This document shows positions 16,293 through 25,352 of a stretch of DNA of 64,000 nt, piece after piece. The DNA is from Rikenellaceae bacterium (GTDB taxonomy: Bacteria > Bacteroidota > Bacteroidia > Bacteroidales > Rikenellaceae): contig SUZH01000007.1 in the NCBI GenBank assembly GCA_015060045.1, positions 92,659-156,658 of the forward strand, read 5' to 3'. Made by a program: the position numbers and the translations under genes. Positions within the stretch are counted from its first letter, which is position 1, and each line of letters starts with the position of its first letter. A model generated the notes under the pieces. It made no database searches. It had not been told where the DNA came from and saw nothing but the letters and a program-made list of their open reading frames with translations.

Positions 16293-17498
16293 CTATTCGC
16301 AAATCACGCCCGAGGCGAACAGCTCATCGCCGTCGTAGAGGGTAGCAAATTGGCCGGCTGTAATGCCGCGTTGCGGCTCATCGAAAAGGATGAACAGGCC
16401 CGCCTTGCGCCGATAGAGGGTCGCCATTTGCAGGGGCTGTCGGTAGCGGATACGTACCGCGCAACGGAGCGTTTCGCCGATCTTCAGCGTGCGGTCCGGA
16501 TCGATCCAATGAATTGCTTCGGCGTTGATTTTCAGGGCCGGACGCCAAAGACCCCGGTGGCTGTCCCCCTCGCCCACATAGATTACATTCTCGGCCACAT
16601 CCGTGGCGAGGATAAAGAGTGACTCTTTGCGTCCACCGATGCCAAGCCCTTTGCGCTGGCCGATTGTGTAGAAGTGGGCGCCGTTGTGCGTGCCGATCTT
16701 CTTGCCGTCGCGTACCGTGTAGTGCCAACTTTCGGCGAGTGCTTCGAGGAGCTCATCGCTCGGCTCTGCTTCCGAAGGTGTGTAGATGGGACGACGGTCG
16801 AATTTCGGCCATTCATTTTTGATTTCGTGGACGTTACCCACCTTCTTCGCGAGTTTTTGTTGCAGGAAGGTCGGCAGATCGACCTTGCCCACAAAGCAGA
16901 TGCCATGCGAATCTTTACGCTTGGCCGTGGCGAGTCCCTGCTCGGTGGCGATGCGCCTTACCTCGGGCTTCAACAGGTGACCAATCGGGAAGAGGGCATA
17001 ACGGAGTTGCTCCTGCGTGAGCTGGCAGAGGAAGTAACTTTGATCTTTGTTGGGGTCCGTGCCGGCCAGGAGGTGGTAACGCTCCGTGCCGTCGGGGAGG
17101 GTAGTGGTCGTTTTACGGCAGTAGTGGCCCGTAGCAACATAGTCGGCACCGAGTTTCAGTGCCTCTTTGAGAAAGACGTCAAACTTGATTTCGCGGTTAC
17201 ACAGCACGTCGGGATTGGGGGTGCGCCCCGCCTCGTATTCCGCAAACATGTACTCCACTACGCGTCGGCGATACTCCTCCGAGAGATCGACAACGTGTAA
17301 CGCAATGTCGAGTTTCTTGGCCACCAGCTCGGCAAAGAGACGGTCATCATGCCACGGGCAGTCACCCTCCAGCGTGCCGGTCGTGTCGTGCCAATTGACC
17401 ATGAAGAGGCCGATCACCTCGTGGCCCTGCTCCTTGAGCAGATAGGCTGCCACCGAGGAGTCTACGCCACCTGAAAGTCCAACCACTACGCGTGCCAT
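16293..17498 (-). CDS. mnmA: tRNA-specific 2-thiouridylase
   Basis: ATP-dependent thiolation of U34 in the wobble position of Lys, Glu and Gln tRNAs, with sulfur from the Tus/Isc relay. The 401 residues show the PP-loop VVGLSGGVDSSVAAYLL (4-20), NPDVLCNREIKF with the first catalytic Cys, ATGHYCRK, KDQSYFL, and DSHGICFVGK with the second Cys, followed by the C-terminal beta-barrel. Slightly longer than E. coli MnmA (368) because of an insert around residues 215-260 (FDRRPIYTPSEAEPSDE). It starts 6 bases after the rimM stop. Confidence 0.95.
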   Translation of the reverse strand: MARVVVGLSGGVDSSVAAYLLKEQGHEVIGLFMVNWHDTTGTLEGDCPWHDDRLFAELVAKKLDIALHVVDLSEEYRRRVVEYMFAEYEAGRTPNPDVLCNREIKFDVFLKEALKLGADYVATGHYCRKTTTTLPDGTERYHLLAGTDPNKDQSYFLCQLTQEQLRYALFPIGHLLKPEVRRIATEQGLATAKRKDSHGICFVGKVDLPTFLQQKLAKKVGNVHEIKNEWPKFDRRPIYTPSEAEPSDELLEALAESWHYTVRDGKKIGTHNGAHFYTIGQRKGLGIGGRKESLFILATDVAENVIYVGEGDSHRGLWRPALKINAEAIHWIDPDRTLKIGETLRCAVRIRYRQPLQMATLYRRKAGLFILFDEPQRGITAGQFATLYDGDELFASGVICE

Positions 17499-17504
17499 AA
17501 CCTG

Positions 17505-18017
17505 CTAATCGATAAGTCCTTCGGGAAGGATGAATTTGATCTTTTCGGCCTCGAAGTCGATACCGCCGATCATCTCGTCCACGGCCGGAACGAGCACCTC
17601 GCGTCCCTCGATGTCGAGCTCAAACAAGGGGTTGATTTCGCTATCGATGTAGTCGGTCAGGCGGCCTGTAAAGGTGCGCTCGGAGGGTACCTCCAGCACC
17701 TCGGCCGCAAAGCCGATCAGATCCTCCAGGTAGAACTCGTCTTCGTCACGCTCCTCGGCCTCCAACTCGATCGAGAACTCCTTGCCCAGCAACTCCTCGG
17801 CTCTACGCTCGGTGTCCATATCGGCAAAGCGCACCGAGGCTCCCGAAGCCCCTACATAGTCGAACTCGTCGCAGTAGAGCGGCACCTCCAGCCCGTCGAT
17901 CTGGACGATGAGCGGCGTGGTGTCAGGGTTGAAATCCTCGGGAAACGACTCGTAGAGCGTCAGGCGCAGGCCTCCGCCCGTGCCAAAGAGTTTATTGATG
18001 CGACCACAAAGCGTCAT
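17505..18017 (-). CDS. rimM: 16S rRNA processing/ribosome maturation factor RimM
   Basis: Binds S19 and helps 30S head assembly. The 170-residue product has the two-domain layout: an N-terminal RimM beta-barrel (GRINKLFGTGGGLRLTLY to about residue 95) and a C-terminal PRC-barrel with DLIGFAAEVLEV, FELDIEGREVLVPAV and FILPEGLID. It lies between rpsP and mnmA, and the rpsP-rimM linkage is typical of bacteria. A terminator hairpin separates it from rpsP here. Confidence 0.88.
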   Translation of the reverse strand: MTLCGRINKLFGTGGGLRLTLYESFPEDFNPDTTPLIVQIDGLEVPLYCDEFDYVGASGASVRFADMDTERRAEELLGKEFSIELEAEERDEDEFYLEDLIGFAAEVLEVPSERTFTGRLTDYIDSEINPLFELDIEGREVLVPAVDEMIGGIDFEAEKIKFILPEGLID

Positions 18018-18019
18018 AA

Positions 18020-18060
18020 CAAATTCAAAGTTTAGAATTTAGATTTCAAAATTAGTGAAT
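18020..18060. repeat. AT-rich intergenic repeat
   Basis: CAAATTCAAAGTTTAGAATT and the following bases resemble the arms of the inverted repeat at 27546-27667. It lies in the rpsP-rimM spacer. Confidence 0.5.
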
Positions 18061-18067
18061 TTCGAAC

Positions 18068-18109
18068 AAAAAAACAAAATAAGAGGCCGCTCCTTTCGGA
18101 ACAGCCTCT
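18068..18109 (-). terminator. Terminator or attenuator between rpsP and rimM
   Basis: A 12-bp stem (18082-18093 with 18098-18109, including G-U pairs) closed by a GAAA loop on the minus strand and followed by TTATTTTGTTTTTT. Confidence 0.78.
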
Positions 18110-18131
18110 TTTTCGGTAAGCGGTCAAGGAT

Positions 18132-18665
18132 TTACTCCTCAACAGCAGCCTCCGTAGCCTCCTCAGCGGCAGCCTCGGCAGCGGCCTCAGCAGCAGCAGC
18201 CTCAGCGGCAGCCTTCTTCTCGGCGATAGCCTTGGCACGCTCCTCGTTTACCTTAGCCTCGGCAGCCAGACGAGCCTTCTCGGCCGACTTGGCATCCGAT
18301 GCGAGCTTCGAGGTCTTAGCCTCGATCTTGCCCGACTTGGCCTCTGCCCACTTGTTGAAGCGAGCCTCAGCCTCAGCCTCGGTGAATGCGCCCTTAGCTA
18401 CACCACCCAGCAGGTGCTTCTTGTAGAGTACACCCTTGTACGAGAGGATGGCACGGCAGGTGTCCGTAGGTTGTGCGCCTTTGAGTAACCAACCCAGTGC
18501 TTGCTCGAAGTTCAGGTCGATCGTAGCAGGATTCGTGTTGGGGTTGTAGGTACCCAACTTCTCGATGAATTTACCATCACGTGGCGCTCTGCTATCTGCG
18601 GCAACGATGTGATAGAAGGCATAACCCTTCTTACCGTGACGTGCCAGACGAATTTTAACAGCCAT
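18132..18665 (-). CDS. rpsP: 30S ribosomal protein S16 with long Ala/Glu-rich tail
   Basis: Early-assembly 30S protein. The first ~85 residues are standard S16 ([43 protein letters not shown]). The remaining ~90 residues form a charged, presumably helical extension ending in a run of Ala and Glu ([19 protein letters not shown]), so the protein is about twice the E. coli length. Long S16 tails are known in Bacteroidota. A -7 element lies 62 bases upstream. Confidence 0.96.
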   Translation of the reverse strand: MAVKIRLARHGKKGYAFYHIVAADSRAPRDGKFIEKLGTYNPNTNPATIDLNFEQALGWLLKGAQPTDTCRAILSYKGVLYKKHLLGGVAKGAFTEAEAEARFNKWAEAKSGKIEAKTSKLASDAKSAEKARLAAEAKVNEERAKAIAEKKAAAEAAAAEAAAEAAAEEATEAAVEE

Positions 18666-18726
18666 TTTGCTATAAAATTTTGTAAGGTTAATAAAAAACG
18701 CTCAGCCTTTCGGCTTATTTCGGGTG

Positions 18727-18734
18727 CAAAGATA
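18727..18734 (-). promoter_or_regulatory. Candidate -7 element for rpsP
   Basis: On the minus strand TATCTTTG, followed by CACCC, matches TAnnTTTG. The -33 position carries only TTGG. Confidence 0.5.
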
Positions 18735-18818
18735 GGGCATGAAAATCAATTTTCCAACACTTTGAATCGAAAAATCGTTGAAAAATAAGGGAAATTTGAT
18801 TTCAGGTAGGGGTGAAAT

Positions 18819-18852
18819 CAATTAAAAATTAAAAATGAAGAATTAAAAATTG
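18819..18852. repeat. AT-rich intergenic repeat
   Basis: Tandem AATTAAAAATT-type motif in the 275-base spacer between rpsP and tRNA-Arg; the rest of that spacer shows only the rpsP promoter. Confidence 0.45.
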
Positions 18853-18911
18853 GTGGCTAAAAGAGGCTAAAAGAATTTGCAACTCTTTCTCTTTTTTCTT
18901 CCCTCTACACA

Positions 18912-18939
18912 AAAAGCACCCCGTCTATGGAGTGCTTTT
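18912..18939 (-). terminator. Terminator after tRNA-Arg
   Basis: Minus-strand stem AAAAGCAC-T-CC with GG-G-GTGCTTTT around a short loop, running into TTTTTGTG. Confidence 0.65.
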
Positions 18940-18940
18940 G

Positions 18941-19014
18941 TGATCGCGGAGCGGCTCGAACGCTCGACCGGCAGCTTAGAAGGCTGCTGCTCTATCCAAC
19001 TGAGCTACGCGACC
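18941..19014 (-). tRNA. tRNA-Arg (anticodon TCT)
   Basis: Full cloverleaf on the minus strand: acceptor GGTCGCG/CGCGATC, D arm GCTC/GAGC, anticodon stem GCAGC/GCTGC with loop CTTCTAA (anticodon TCT, reads AGA), T arm GAGCG/CGCTC with loop TTCGAGC, discriminator A. CCA is not encoded. Confidence 0.95.
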
Positions 19015-19025
19015 CTTTGGCGGTG

Positions 19026-19056
19026 CAAAATTACGCATTTTCACGCCAAAAGCAAA
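19026..19056 (-). promoter_or_regulatory. Promoter of tRNA-Arg (TTTG / TAATTTTG)
   Basis: Minus-strand TTTG (19056-19053), 19-base spacer and TAATTTTG (19033-19026), 11 bases before the mature tRNA 5' end. Both halves match the Bacteroidota consensus. Confidence 0.72.
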
Positions 19057-19077
19057 CTTTTAGGTCGAAAAAGCGGT

Positions 19078-20805
19078 TTAATGGCGGAAAGTACCCTCTC
19101 GGATGGTCTCGTTACCGACGCCATCGCGCACCACCAGACGGTAGTTGTGGGTGCGGTTTTCGGCCGGACGGTCGAAGTGGAAAATCAGTCGGCCACGGCT
19201 TGGATAACGGTCGCAGGGTCGCCACTCGCCGTCGATCTCCAGACGCCACGATGCAATGCCCGAGAAGTTGTCCGACACCTTGAAGGTGAGCTGCTTGCGA
19301 AGTTCAGCACCGTTCGAGAAAATCGGCTCGACACGCGGCGGTAACAGGTCAGCCACCACAAACCAATCGCCCATCGTACGCGCGGCAACGCTCACCTCGC
19401 CCTCTTTATAACTGCCACCTGCCGAAGCGGCACGACCCAGGCGGTTGCGTACGCCCATCAGTGTCTTTGTGCGGAGCGAATCGGGCACGTAGGTGTGAAT
19501 TGTGACCGTAGCAGCTTTGCGCATCGGGGTGGTCGGATCAAGTAGGCGATAGGCGGGCGAAAGCACCAATAACCCCGAATCGACGGGCGGCACAATGCCG
19601 GCCTCGGCCTTGGCATAACACGACTCATAAAGTGCCTCGGCAGGCAGGTCGATCGAACATTCGCTGCCGATGCGGAAACGTTTGGGCTGCTTCATGCGGA
19701 TCAACTCCAGCTCCTCGGCAGGCTCCTCGCTGAGGAAAAGCTCTTCGCGCCCCTCGATGCGGAATTCGAGCGTGGATCGATTGCCGCAATCATCCGTGGT
19801 CGTGAGCCTTACGGCACGCTGTTCGGTCGGTAGCGTGCGCACCAGGCCGCGCTCAACGAGGGTGGGGTAGCAGAACGAGGGAGCACCCTCCAGTTGCGCC
19901 AGACGGATTACCTCGTTGCGCGAAGTGAGTTGCAACGGGTAGTAGCTCACGGCATCGCACGAGCGCGAGAAGGCATGGGTGAAGTGGTCGATGCGGAACT
20001 CGAAGATCGTCTTGCCATCCAGCTCGGCCCGAATCTGGTGTACGGCAAAGGTGTTCTGCACGCCGTTGCGACGATCCGTCACCTCGGCGATGAAGTAACC
20101 CTTGCGACCTACGGGAAGCGGCTCTTCACGCGTGAGACGATAGCGCCCCTCGCTTTCGCGTACCACGGCATAACTCTCCATCGGTCGATGGATGCAGACC
20201 CCCGAGGGCAGGGAGTCGATCTCGACGTAGTGTAACTTCATGAAGCGGGGCGGCAGGGAATCGATCGGGGTGATGATCCCCTCGCTCACGACATTGCGCA
20301 GGCGTTGATCCTTCGTGTCGCGCAGTTCGAAGTGGAGGTGCGGACCGCCCGACGAACCGCTGTTACCCGAGTAGCCGATCAGGTCGCCCTGCCGTACGGG
20401 AAACTCCTCGGCCGTGAACCAGCGATCGACGCTGTTCGATTTACGGGCGTAGCGCTCGCGTTGCATCCGCTCCTCGATGTCGGGGCGGAAGCGCTGCAGG
20501 TGGCCATACACGGCCGTCTGCCCATTGCATAGCGTGAGGTAGATGGCGCGCCCATAACCTCCCGCCTGGACGACGATGCGCGAGACGTAACCATCGGCCA
20601 CGGCCACAAGCGGTTTCCCCTCCACGCCGTCCGTCTTGATGTCGATGCCGGCGTGAAAGTGCCCCGGACGCATCTCGCCGAAGTTGGCCGAGTAGAGGCC
20701 GGCTACCTCCCGTATGGGGTAGATATAGTCGGTGGGGTTGAGGGTGTTTTGCGCCGTCGCGGTCACCGCGAACAGGACGGCTATGAAGTAGATTATTCGT
20801 CGCAT
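19078..20805 (-). CDS. Exported M23 (LytM-type) peptidase-domain protein
   Basis: Predicted cell-wall metallopeptidase or divisome-type LytM factor. The 575 residues begin with a signal peptide (MRRIIYFIAVLFAVTATAQ). The M23 domain (about 40-180) contains HFHAGIDIKTDG with the first His and Asp ligands and GGPHLHFELRD with the HxH ligands, so the zinc site looks intact. The following 400 residues are a beta-rich region of unknown type, including SDNFSGIASWRLEIDGEW. It is last in the lptB operon and its start overlaps recX by 13 bases. Exact substrate is not known. Confidence 0.85.
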   Translation of the reverse strand: MRRIIYFIAVLFAVTATAQNTLNPTDYIYPIREVAGLYSANFGEMRPGHFHAGIDIKTDGVEGKPLVAVADGYVSRIVVQAGGYGRAIYLTLCNGQTAVYGHLQRFRPDIEERMQRERYARKSNSVDRWFTAEEFPVRQGDLIGYSGNSGSSGGPHLHFELRDTKDQRLRNVVSEGIITPIDSLPPRFMKLHYVEIDSLPSGVCIHRPMESYAVVRESEGRYRLTREEPLPVGRKGYFIAEVTDRRNGVQNTFAVHQIRAELDGKTIFEFRIDHFTHAFSRSCDAVSYYPLQLTSRNEVIRLAQLEGAPSFCYPTLVERGLVRTLPTEQRAVRLTTTDDCGNRSTLEFRIEGREELFLSEEPAEELELIRMKQPKRFRIGSECSIDLPAEALYESCYAKAEAGIVPPVDSGLLVLSPAYRLLDPTTPMRKAATVTIHTYVPDSLRTKTLMGVRNRLGRAASAGGSYKEGEVSVAARTMGDWFVVADLLPPRVEPIFSNGAELRKQLTFKVSDNFSGIASWRLEIDGEWRPCDRYPSRGRLIFHFDRPAENRTHNYRLVVRDGVGNETIREGTFRH

Positions 20806-21317
20806 GGTATATCGGCTTGGTTGAGTGTGTTGGAGGCGGCATCCAGCACCGCCTCGTAGTCGTAACCGAGCGAAAGGCCGTAGCGGATCAGCTTGCCCTT
20901 CAGCTCGTAAGGCGTTTTGGCCTTCAGGGTGCGCAGTTTGCGCTTGAGTTGTTCGTCGAGGCGGGCGCGGAGCTTTTCGCCATCCAATTCACCCAGGGCC
21001 TCACGGATGATCTCCTCGCTCACTTCCTTGCGCTTGAGGGCTGTGCGAATCTTGTAGGCGCCCCAACCGCTCAAGTTGAGTTTTTCGCGCACGAAAAGCG
21101 AGGCGTAGCGTCTGTCGTCGATAAATCGGTCACGCACCAGACGCGCTACGACTGCCTCGGCAGCTTGCGCTTCGACACCCCAACCGCGCATCAGACGACG
21201 GGCATCCCCCTCGCACTTCTCCGCGCGGGCACAAAGGCGCATGAGCGAAGCAAGGGCTTCGTCGGGCGTTTTTGTGCAGTGCTTGCGCTCCTTTATCGGT
21301 TTCTCTTTCTGCCACAT
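20793..21317 (-). CDS. recX: Regulatory protein RecX
   Basis: Modulator of RecA filament growth. The 174 residues have the helical RecX pattern: ARAEKCEGDARRLMRGWGV, DRFIDDRRYASLFVREKLNLSGWGAYKIRTALKRKEV, and the third repeat ending in GYDYEAVLDAA. A Lys-rich N-terminus is likely variable. It overlaps prmC by 25 bases upstream and the M23 gene by 13 bases downstream. recA is not in the window. Confidence 0.88.
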   Translation of the reverse strand: MWQKEKPIKERKHCTKTPDEALASLMRLCARAEKCEGDARRLMRGWGVEAQAAEAVVARLVRDRFIDDRRYASLFVREKLNLSGWGAYKIRTALKRKEVSEEIIREALGELDGEKLRARLDEQLKRKLRTLKAKTPYELKGKLIRYGLSLGYDYEAVLDAASNTLNQADIPCDE

Positions 21318-22153
21318 AGCATGCGCGGTTTGTCTTGCAGGTCGCGATGAACCACGACCTCCGTATAGCCCAGCCCCTCTACCAGACGGATCATCTCATC
21401 CGCCAGGGCGTGGTAAATCTCAAAGTAAAGTGCCCCTCCCTCCCGCAGCAGGTGTTGGCCCGCCTCGGCAATGGCGCGATAGAAACGTAGTGGATCGTCA
21501 TCGGGGACAAAGAGTGCCATCGCAGGCTCGTGTTCCAAGACGTTGCGGTGCATCTCGCGGCGGTCGCTTTCGGGGACATAGGGCGGATTCGATACGATCA
21601 CATCGAATGATGCGGGTGCGAATAGCGCCTTCAGCCCATGCAGGGCATCGCCCTCACGGAAATCGACTTCGGCCTGCAGACGCTCGGCGTTTTTGCGCGC
21701 CACCTCCAGCGCATCGGGCGAAAGATCCACGGCCGAAACCTCCGCTTTGGGAAGTTCCAGGGCGAGCGAGATGGCGATGCAGCCACTTCCCGTGCCTATG
21801 TCGAGGATGCGTTTTGCCGAACGCTCCGAACGGCGGATCAGATCGACCAACTCCTCGGTCTCGGGGCGGGGAATCAAGACGCGTGAATCGACCGCAAAAT
21901 TGCGGCCAAAGAAATCGGTCTGCCCCAGGATGTATTGCATCGGTTCACCCGATCTGAGCCGGTGTGCGGCTTGCTCGATCTGCGCCTCCTCGATCGGCCA
22001 CTCGCGCACGGGATCGACACGCAGGGGTGCCGTATGGTCGCCTAAGCCGACCAGGTGAGCGGCTGTCAGGTAGGCAATCTGCTCCGCCTCGCGCTCGTCG
22101 TAGAGCACAAGGCCGGCTTCGCGTAGACGTTGTATGAGGTGTTTCGCCTGCAT
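21293..22153 (-). CDS. prmC: Peptide chain release factor N5-glutamine methyltransferase
   Basis: Methylates the Gln of the GGQ motif in RF1 and RF2 using SAM. Of 286 residues, the N-terminal helical domain precedes FFGRNFAVDSRVLIPRPETEELV. The SAM-binding ILDIGTGSGCIAISLAL and the diagnostic NPPY motif in IVSNPPYVPESD are intact. It is in the lptB-aroA-aroC-prmC-recX unit, three bases after aroC. Confidence 0.95.
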   Translation of the reverse strand: MQAKHLIQRLREAGLVLYDEREAEQIAYLTAAHLVGLGDHTAPLRVDPVREWPIEEAQIEQAAHRLRSGEPMQYILGQTDFFGRNFAVDSRVLIPRPETEELVDLIRRSERSAKRILDIGTGSGCIAISLALELPKAEVSAVDLSPDALEVARKNAERLQAEVDFREGDALHGLKALFAPASFDVIVSNPPYVPESDRREMHRNVLEHEPAMALFVPDDDPLRFYRAIAEAGQHLLREGGALYFEIYHALADEMIRLVEGLGYTEVVVHRDLQDKPRMLCGRKRNR

Positions 22154-22156
22154 GTG

Positions 22157-23137
22157 TTAGGCGCGTAACGAGAGTTCGGCCAGGACGATTGCCATCACGG
22201 CCTCGACCACCACCTGCCCGCGAATAGCCACGCAGGCGTCGTGACGCCCGTGAATCTCCAGCGGTTCGATGCGGCCCGTGGCTTGATCGAAGGTCTCTTG
22301 GCGACGGCTGATGCTCGGGGTAGGCTTAAAAGCAACCTGTACGGTCAGCGGATTGCCGTTCGTGATGCCGCCGTCGATGCCCCCCGCATGGTTCGTGGCG
22401 GTGTGGCCCTCGGCGTCGATGATCAGGTCGTTGTTCTCCGAGCCGCGACGCGTGGCGACCGAAAAACCGGCCCCGAACTCCACCCCTTTGACGGCCGGAA
22501 TCGCGAATAGAAGGTGCGCAGCCATGCTTTCGACCGAGTCGAAGAGCGGCTCGCCCCAACCGGTCGGAATGCCCGCTACGCGGCATCCTACCACAGCACC
22601 CACCGAATCGCCCTCGGCTTGTGCCGCGCGAATTACCTCCTCGAAGCGAGCAGGATCTGTTTCGCCTCCGACCGTGAGCAACTGCGTATGGAATGAAACG
22701 CCCTCGGGCAACATCTTCTTCGCGACGACGCCTGCTGCCACCAGCGCAACCGTGAGGCGGGCCGAGAAGTGGCCGCCACCGCGCGGGTCGTTCCACCCCG
22801 AATATTTCACCTGCGCCACGCGGTCGGCGTGCGAAGGACGGAAGTGGTGGGTGAGGTTGGAGTAATCCTTTGAGCGGGTATTGTCGTTCGTGAAGAGAAT
22901 CGTGAGCGGAGCACCGGTCGTATGGCCGTTGTAGAGGCCCGAGATCAGCCGCGGCTGATCCGACTCCGTGCGCGGAGTAGTCCCCGTAGCTCCACTGCGA
23001 CGGCGATTGAGATCCTGCCTAAACTCCTCCTCCGAGAGCGCTATACCGGGCTTAACACCGTCGATCGTCACGCCGATCGACTCGCCGTGCGATTCGCCCC
23101 AGATCGAGAGGCGGAACGAATTTCCAAACTGATTCAT
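22157..23137 (-). CDS. aroC: Chorismate synthase
   Basis: Last step of the shikimate pathway, EPSP to chorismate, with reduced FMN. The product, 326 residues, is somewhat shorter than the usual 350-370. Signatures are present: GESHGESIGVTIDG (about 14-27), DLNRRRSGATG, HFRPSHADRVAQVKYSGWNDPRGGGHFSARLT with the catalytic His, and RRGSENND / GGIDGGITNG. The lengthwise difference is at the C-terminus, which ends at VLAELSLRA. It lies 6 bases after aroA, so the two consecutive enzymes are made together. Confidence 0.95.
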   Translation of the reverse strand: MNQFGNSFRLSIWGESHGESIGVTIDGVKPGIALSEEEFRQDLNRRRSGATGTTPRTESDQPRLISGLYNGHTTGAPLTILFTNDNTRSKDYSNLTHHFRPSHADRVAQVKYSGWNDPRGGGHFSARLTVALVAAGVVAKKMLPEGVSFHTQLLTVGGETDPARFEEVIRAAQAEGDSVGAVVGCRVAGIPTGWGEPLFDSVESMAAHLLFAIPAVKGVEFGAGFSVATRRGSENNDLIIDAEGHTATNHAGGIDGGITNGNPLTVQVAFKPTPSISRRQETFDQATGRIEPLEIHGRHDACVAIRGQVVVEAVMAIVLAELSLRA

Positions 23138-23143
23138 AATGGG

Positions 23144-24391
23144 CTATTTTACGCGGATCGACTCCAGTTGTTCAAAGAAATCGGGATAACTTTTGGCTAC
23201 GCACTCGGCACCATGAATCTGCATCACGCCCTCCGAGCGAAGTGCGGCCACGGCCAGCGCCATGGCGATGCGGTGGTCGTTGTGACTTTCAACCTCCGTG
23301 GCCCGGATTTTTCCACCACGGATGCGCATGACATTCTCCTCGGAGATGTCGACCGAGATTCCGATTTTTTGGAACTCCTCGGCGATCGTTTCGGCGCGGT
23401 TGCTCTCCTTGTGCGTGAGGCGATTCGTGCCGTAAAGGATGGTCTCCCCCTCGGCCGTGGCGGCCAAAGCAGCCAGCGCCGGAAAGAGGTCGGGACACTG
23501 CGTAGCGTCAAACTCAAAGCCGTGCAGCTCGCGTTGCTTGGCGGTAATCGAGTCGCCCTCGATGATCACCTCCGCCCCGGCACGGGCCAGGGCATCCAAA
23601 ATGGCCGTGTCGGCCTGCTTCGAGAGGGCCGAAATATTCTCCACGCACACTTCGCCAGCCACGGCACCCGCCACGAGCAGCATCGCGGCTGCGCTCCAAT
23701 CGCCCTCGATCGTCAGATCGAGCCCCTTGTAGCGTTGTCCGCCCGGGATATAAAACTCTGCATGGTCGCGGTGGAAAATATCGACGCCAAAGCGGGCAGC
23801 CGTGTCGATTGTCATATCCAGATAGGGGGTTGAAACGGCCTTTGAAACGTGCAAAGTGGTGTCGGTGGCCGCCATCGGCAGGGCCAACAGCAGGCCCGTG
23901 ATGAATTGCGACGAGACCGATCCATCGACCTCCGCCTCACCGCCACGTAGCGGACCGCACACCTCAAAGGGAAGGTAGCCGTGGTTGTCCGTGACGCGTG
24001 CGCCCAGCTGCTTGAGCGGCTCGATCATCATCTGCATCGGGCGCTCGAGGAGCGAGCCACGACCGACAATGCGGAGCGGACGATTCGCCAGTGCAGCAAT
24101 CGGGGTGAAAAGGCGCGAGGCAAGCCCCGATTCACCGACATGCAGGGTACTTTCGCGGGGCGAGAGGCCGCCGCCGATCGAGAGCGTATGTTCATCTATC
24201 TCAATGACCTCGGCACCCAGCGTGTGGATGCATCCTAACGCCGAGAGGGTATCTTGGCAGAAGTCGAGTTTGCGGAGCACAGTGGGGCCTTGCGCCAAGA
24301 GCGAGACCGCCAGCGCACGTTGTGCATAACTTTTCGATGAGGGGGGAGTGAGCGAGCCTTGAACCCGCCCGCACGGGACAGATCGATCCAT
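23144..24391 (-). CDS. aroA: 3-phosphoshikimate 1-carboxyvinyltransferase (EPSP synthase)
   Basis: Transfers the enolpyruvyl group of PEP to shikimate-3-phosphate. The 415 residues have the inside-out alpha/beta barrel motifs PPSSKSYAQRALAVSLLA (start of domain 1), HVGESGLASRLFTP, a VDGSVSSQFITGLLLALP substrate site, VEGD-like IEGDWSAAAMLLVAG, and the late ESHNDHRIAMALAVAAL. It starts 3 bases after the lptB stop. Confidence 0.94.
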   Translation of the reverse strand: MDRSVPCGRVQGSLTPPSSKSYAQRALAVSLLAQGPTVLRKLDFCQDTLSALGCIHTLGAEVIEIDEHTLSIGGGLSPRESTLHVGESGLASRLFTPIAALANRPLRIVGRGSLLERPMQMMIEPLKQLGARVTDNHGYLPFEVCGPLRGGEAEVDGSVSSQFITGLLLALPMAATDTTLHVSKAVSTPYLDMTIDTAARFGVDIFHRDHAEFYIPGGQRYKGLDLTIEGDWSAAAMLLVAGAVAGEVCVENISALSKQADTAILDALARAGAEVIIEGDSITAKQRELHGFEFDATQCPDLFPALAALAATAEGETILYGTNRLTHKESNRAETIAEEFQKIGISVDISEENVMRIRGGKIRATEVESHNDHRIAMALAVAALRSEGVMQIHGAECVAKSYPDFFEQLESIRVK

Positions 24392-24394
24392 AGG

Positions 24395-25240
24395 CTACTC
24401 GTTTTCGGGGGTGGGGAGCGCCGCCTCGGCGGGTTGCTCCGTCGTCTCCTCGTCCGTAGCCTTGGCGCCCGTACGGATCATCTCCTGTACTTGGCGATGG
24501 CTCTTCTTGAGCTCGAAGTTTTGTCCCAGATAGACCTTTCTTACCATCGGGTCAGCGGCCAACTCCTCGGCCGAACCCGTCTTGAGGATCTTGCCCTCGT
24601 ACAAGAGGTAGGTGCGGTCGGTGATGGCCAGCGTCTCATCGACGTTGTGGTCGGTGATGATTACACCGATATTCTTATGCTTGAGCGTAGCCACGATGGC
24701 CTGAATATCCTCCACGGCAATCGGGTCTACACCGGCAAAGGGCTCGTCGAGCAGGATAAACGAGGGGTTGATGGCCACGGCACGAGCAATCTCCGTGCGG
24801 CGACGCTCGCCACCCGAGAGCTGATTACCGTAGCTCTTTCTCACCTTCTGCAGGCGGAACTCCTCGATCAAGGCCTCGACGCGGTCGCGCTGATACTCCT
24901 TCGAGTAGTTGGTCATCTGCAGTACGGCGCGAATGTTGTCCTCAACCGAGAGGTTGCGGAAAACCGAGGCCTCTTGGGCCAGGTAACCCACGCCGAGCTG
25001 GGCACGTTTATAGACGGGCAGTCCCGTGAGCTCCGAGATTTCGCCTTCGTCGTTTTCGAGGAAGATCTGGCCCTCGTTGGGCTTGATCAGACCTACTATC
25101 ATATAAAAGGTAGTGGTCTTGCCGGCACCGTTCGGGCCCAGTAGACCTACGATTTCGCCCTGCTTGACGTCGATCGAAACGTGGTTGACGACCGTGCGGG
25201 ACTTATACTTCTTGACCAGTTCGCTTGTGTAGAGGCGCAT
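24395..25240 (-). CDS. lptB: LPS export ABC transporter ATPase LptB
   Basis: Drives extraction of LPS from the inner membrane with LptFGC. From ATG at 25240 ([15 protein letters not shown]; a start at 25255 would add five residues) it has 281 residues. Walker [16 protein letters not shown]-loop YLAQEASVF, signature [14 protein letters not shown] and Walker [14 protein letters not shown] are intact. The VYLGQNF near residue 235 is the usual LptB end; the last ~40 residues are an acidic extension ([20 protein letters not shown]) not seen in E. coli. First gene of the operon and divergent from recQ. Confidence 0.93.
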   Translation of the reverse strand: MRLYTSELVKKYKSRTVVNHVSIDVKQGEIVGLLGPNGAGKTTTFYMIVGLIKPNEGQIFLENDEGEISELTGLPVYKRAQLGVGYLAQEASVFRNLSVEDNIRAVLQMTNYSKEYQRDRVEALIEEFRLQKVRKSYGNQLSGGERRRTEIARAVAINPSFILLDEPFAGVDPIAVEDIQAIVATLKHKNIGVIITDHNVDETLAITDRTYLLYEGKILKTGSAEELAADPMVRKVYLGQNFELKKSHRQVQEMIRTGAKATDEETTEQPAEAALPTPENE

Positions 25241-25352
25241 GCTGACTTTTTTCACTAAATTTTCTACAAAGTTATACTTTTTTTTAGAAAAAATTTTTAT
25301 CTTTACATTGAAATTTGTGTTTTACACATTTAGTACGGAGAGGAACACCAAA

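Noticed and set aside
15901..16345. Short plus-strand frames between the HTH gene and mnmA
   Set aside because: They run through inverted repeats and lack coding character.
18150..18240. Repetitive Ala/Glu codons at the end of rpsP as a tandem DNA repeat
   Set aside because: It is in frame and ends with the normal stop; such S16 tails are known in this phylum.
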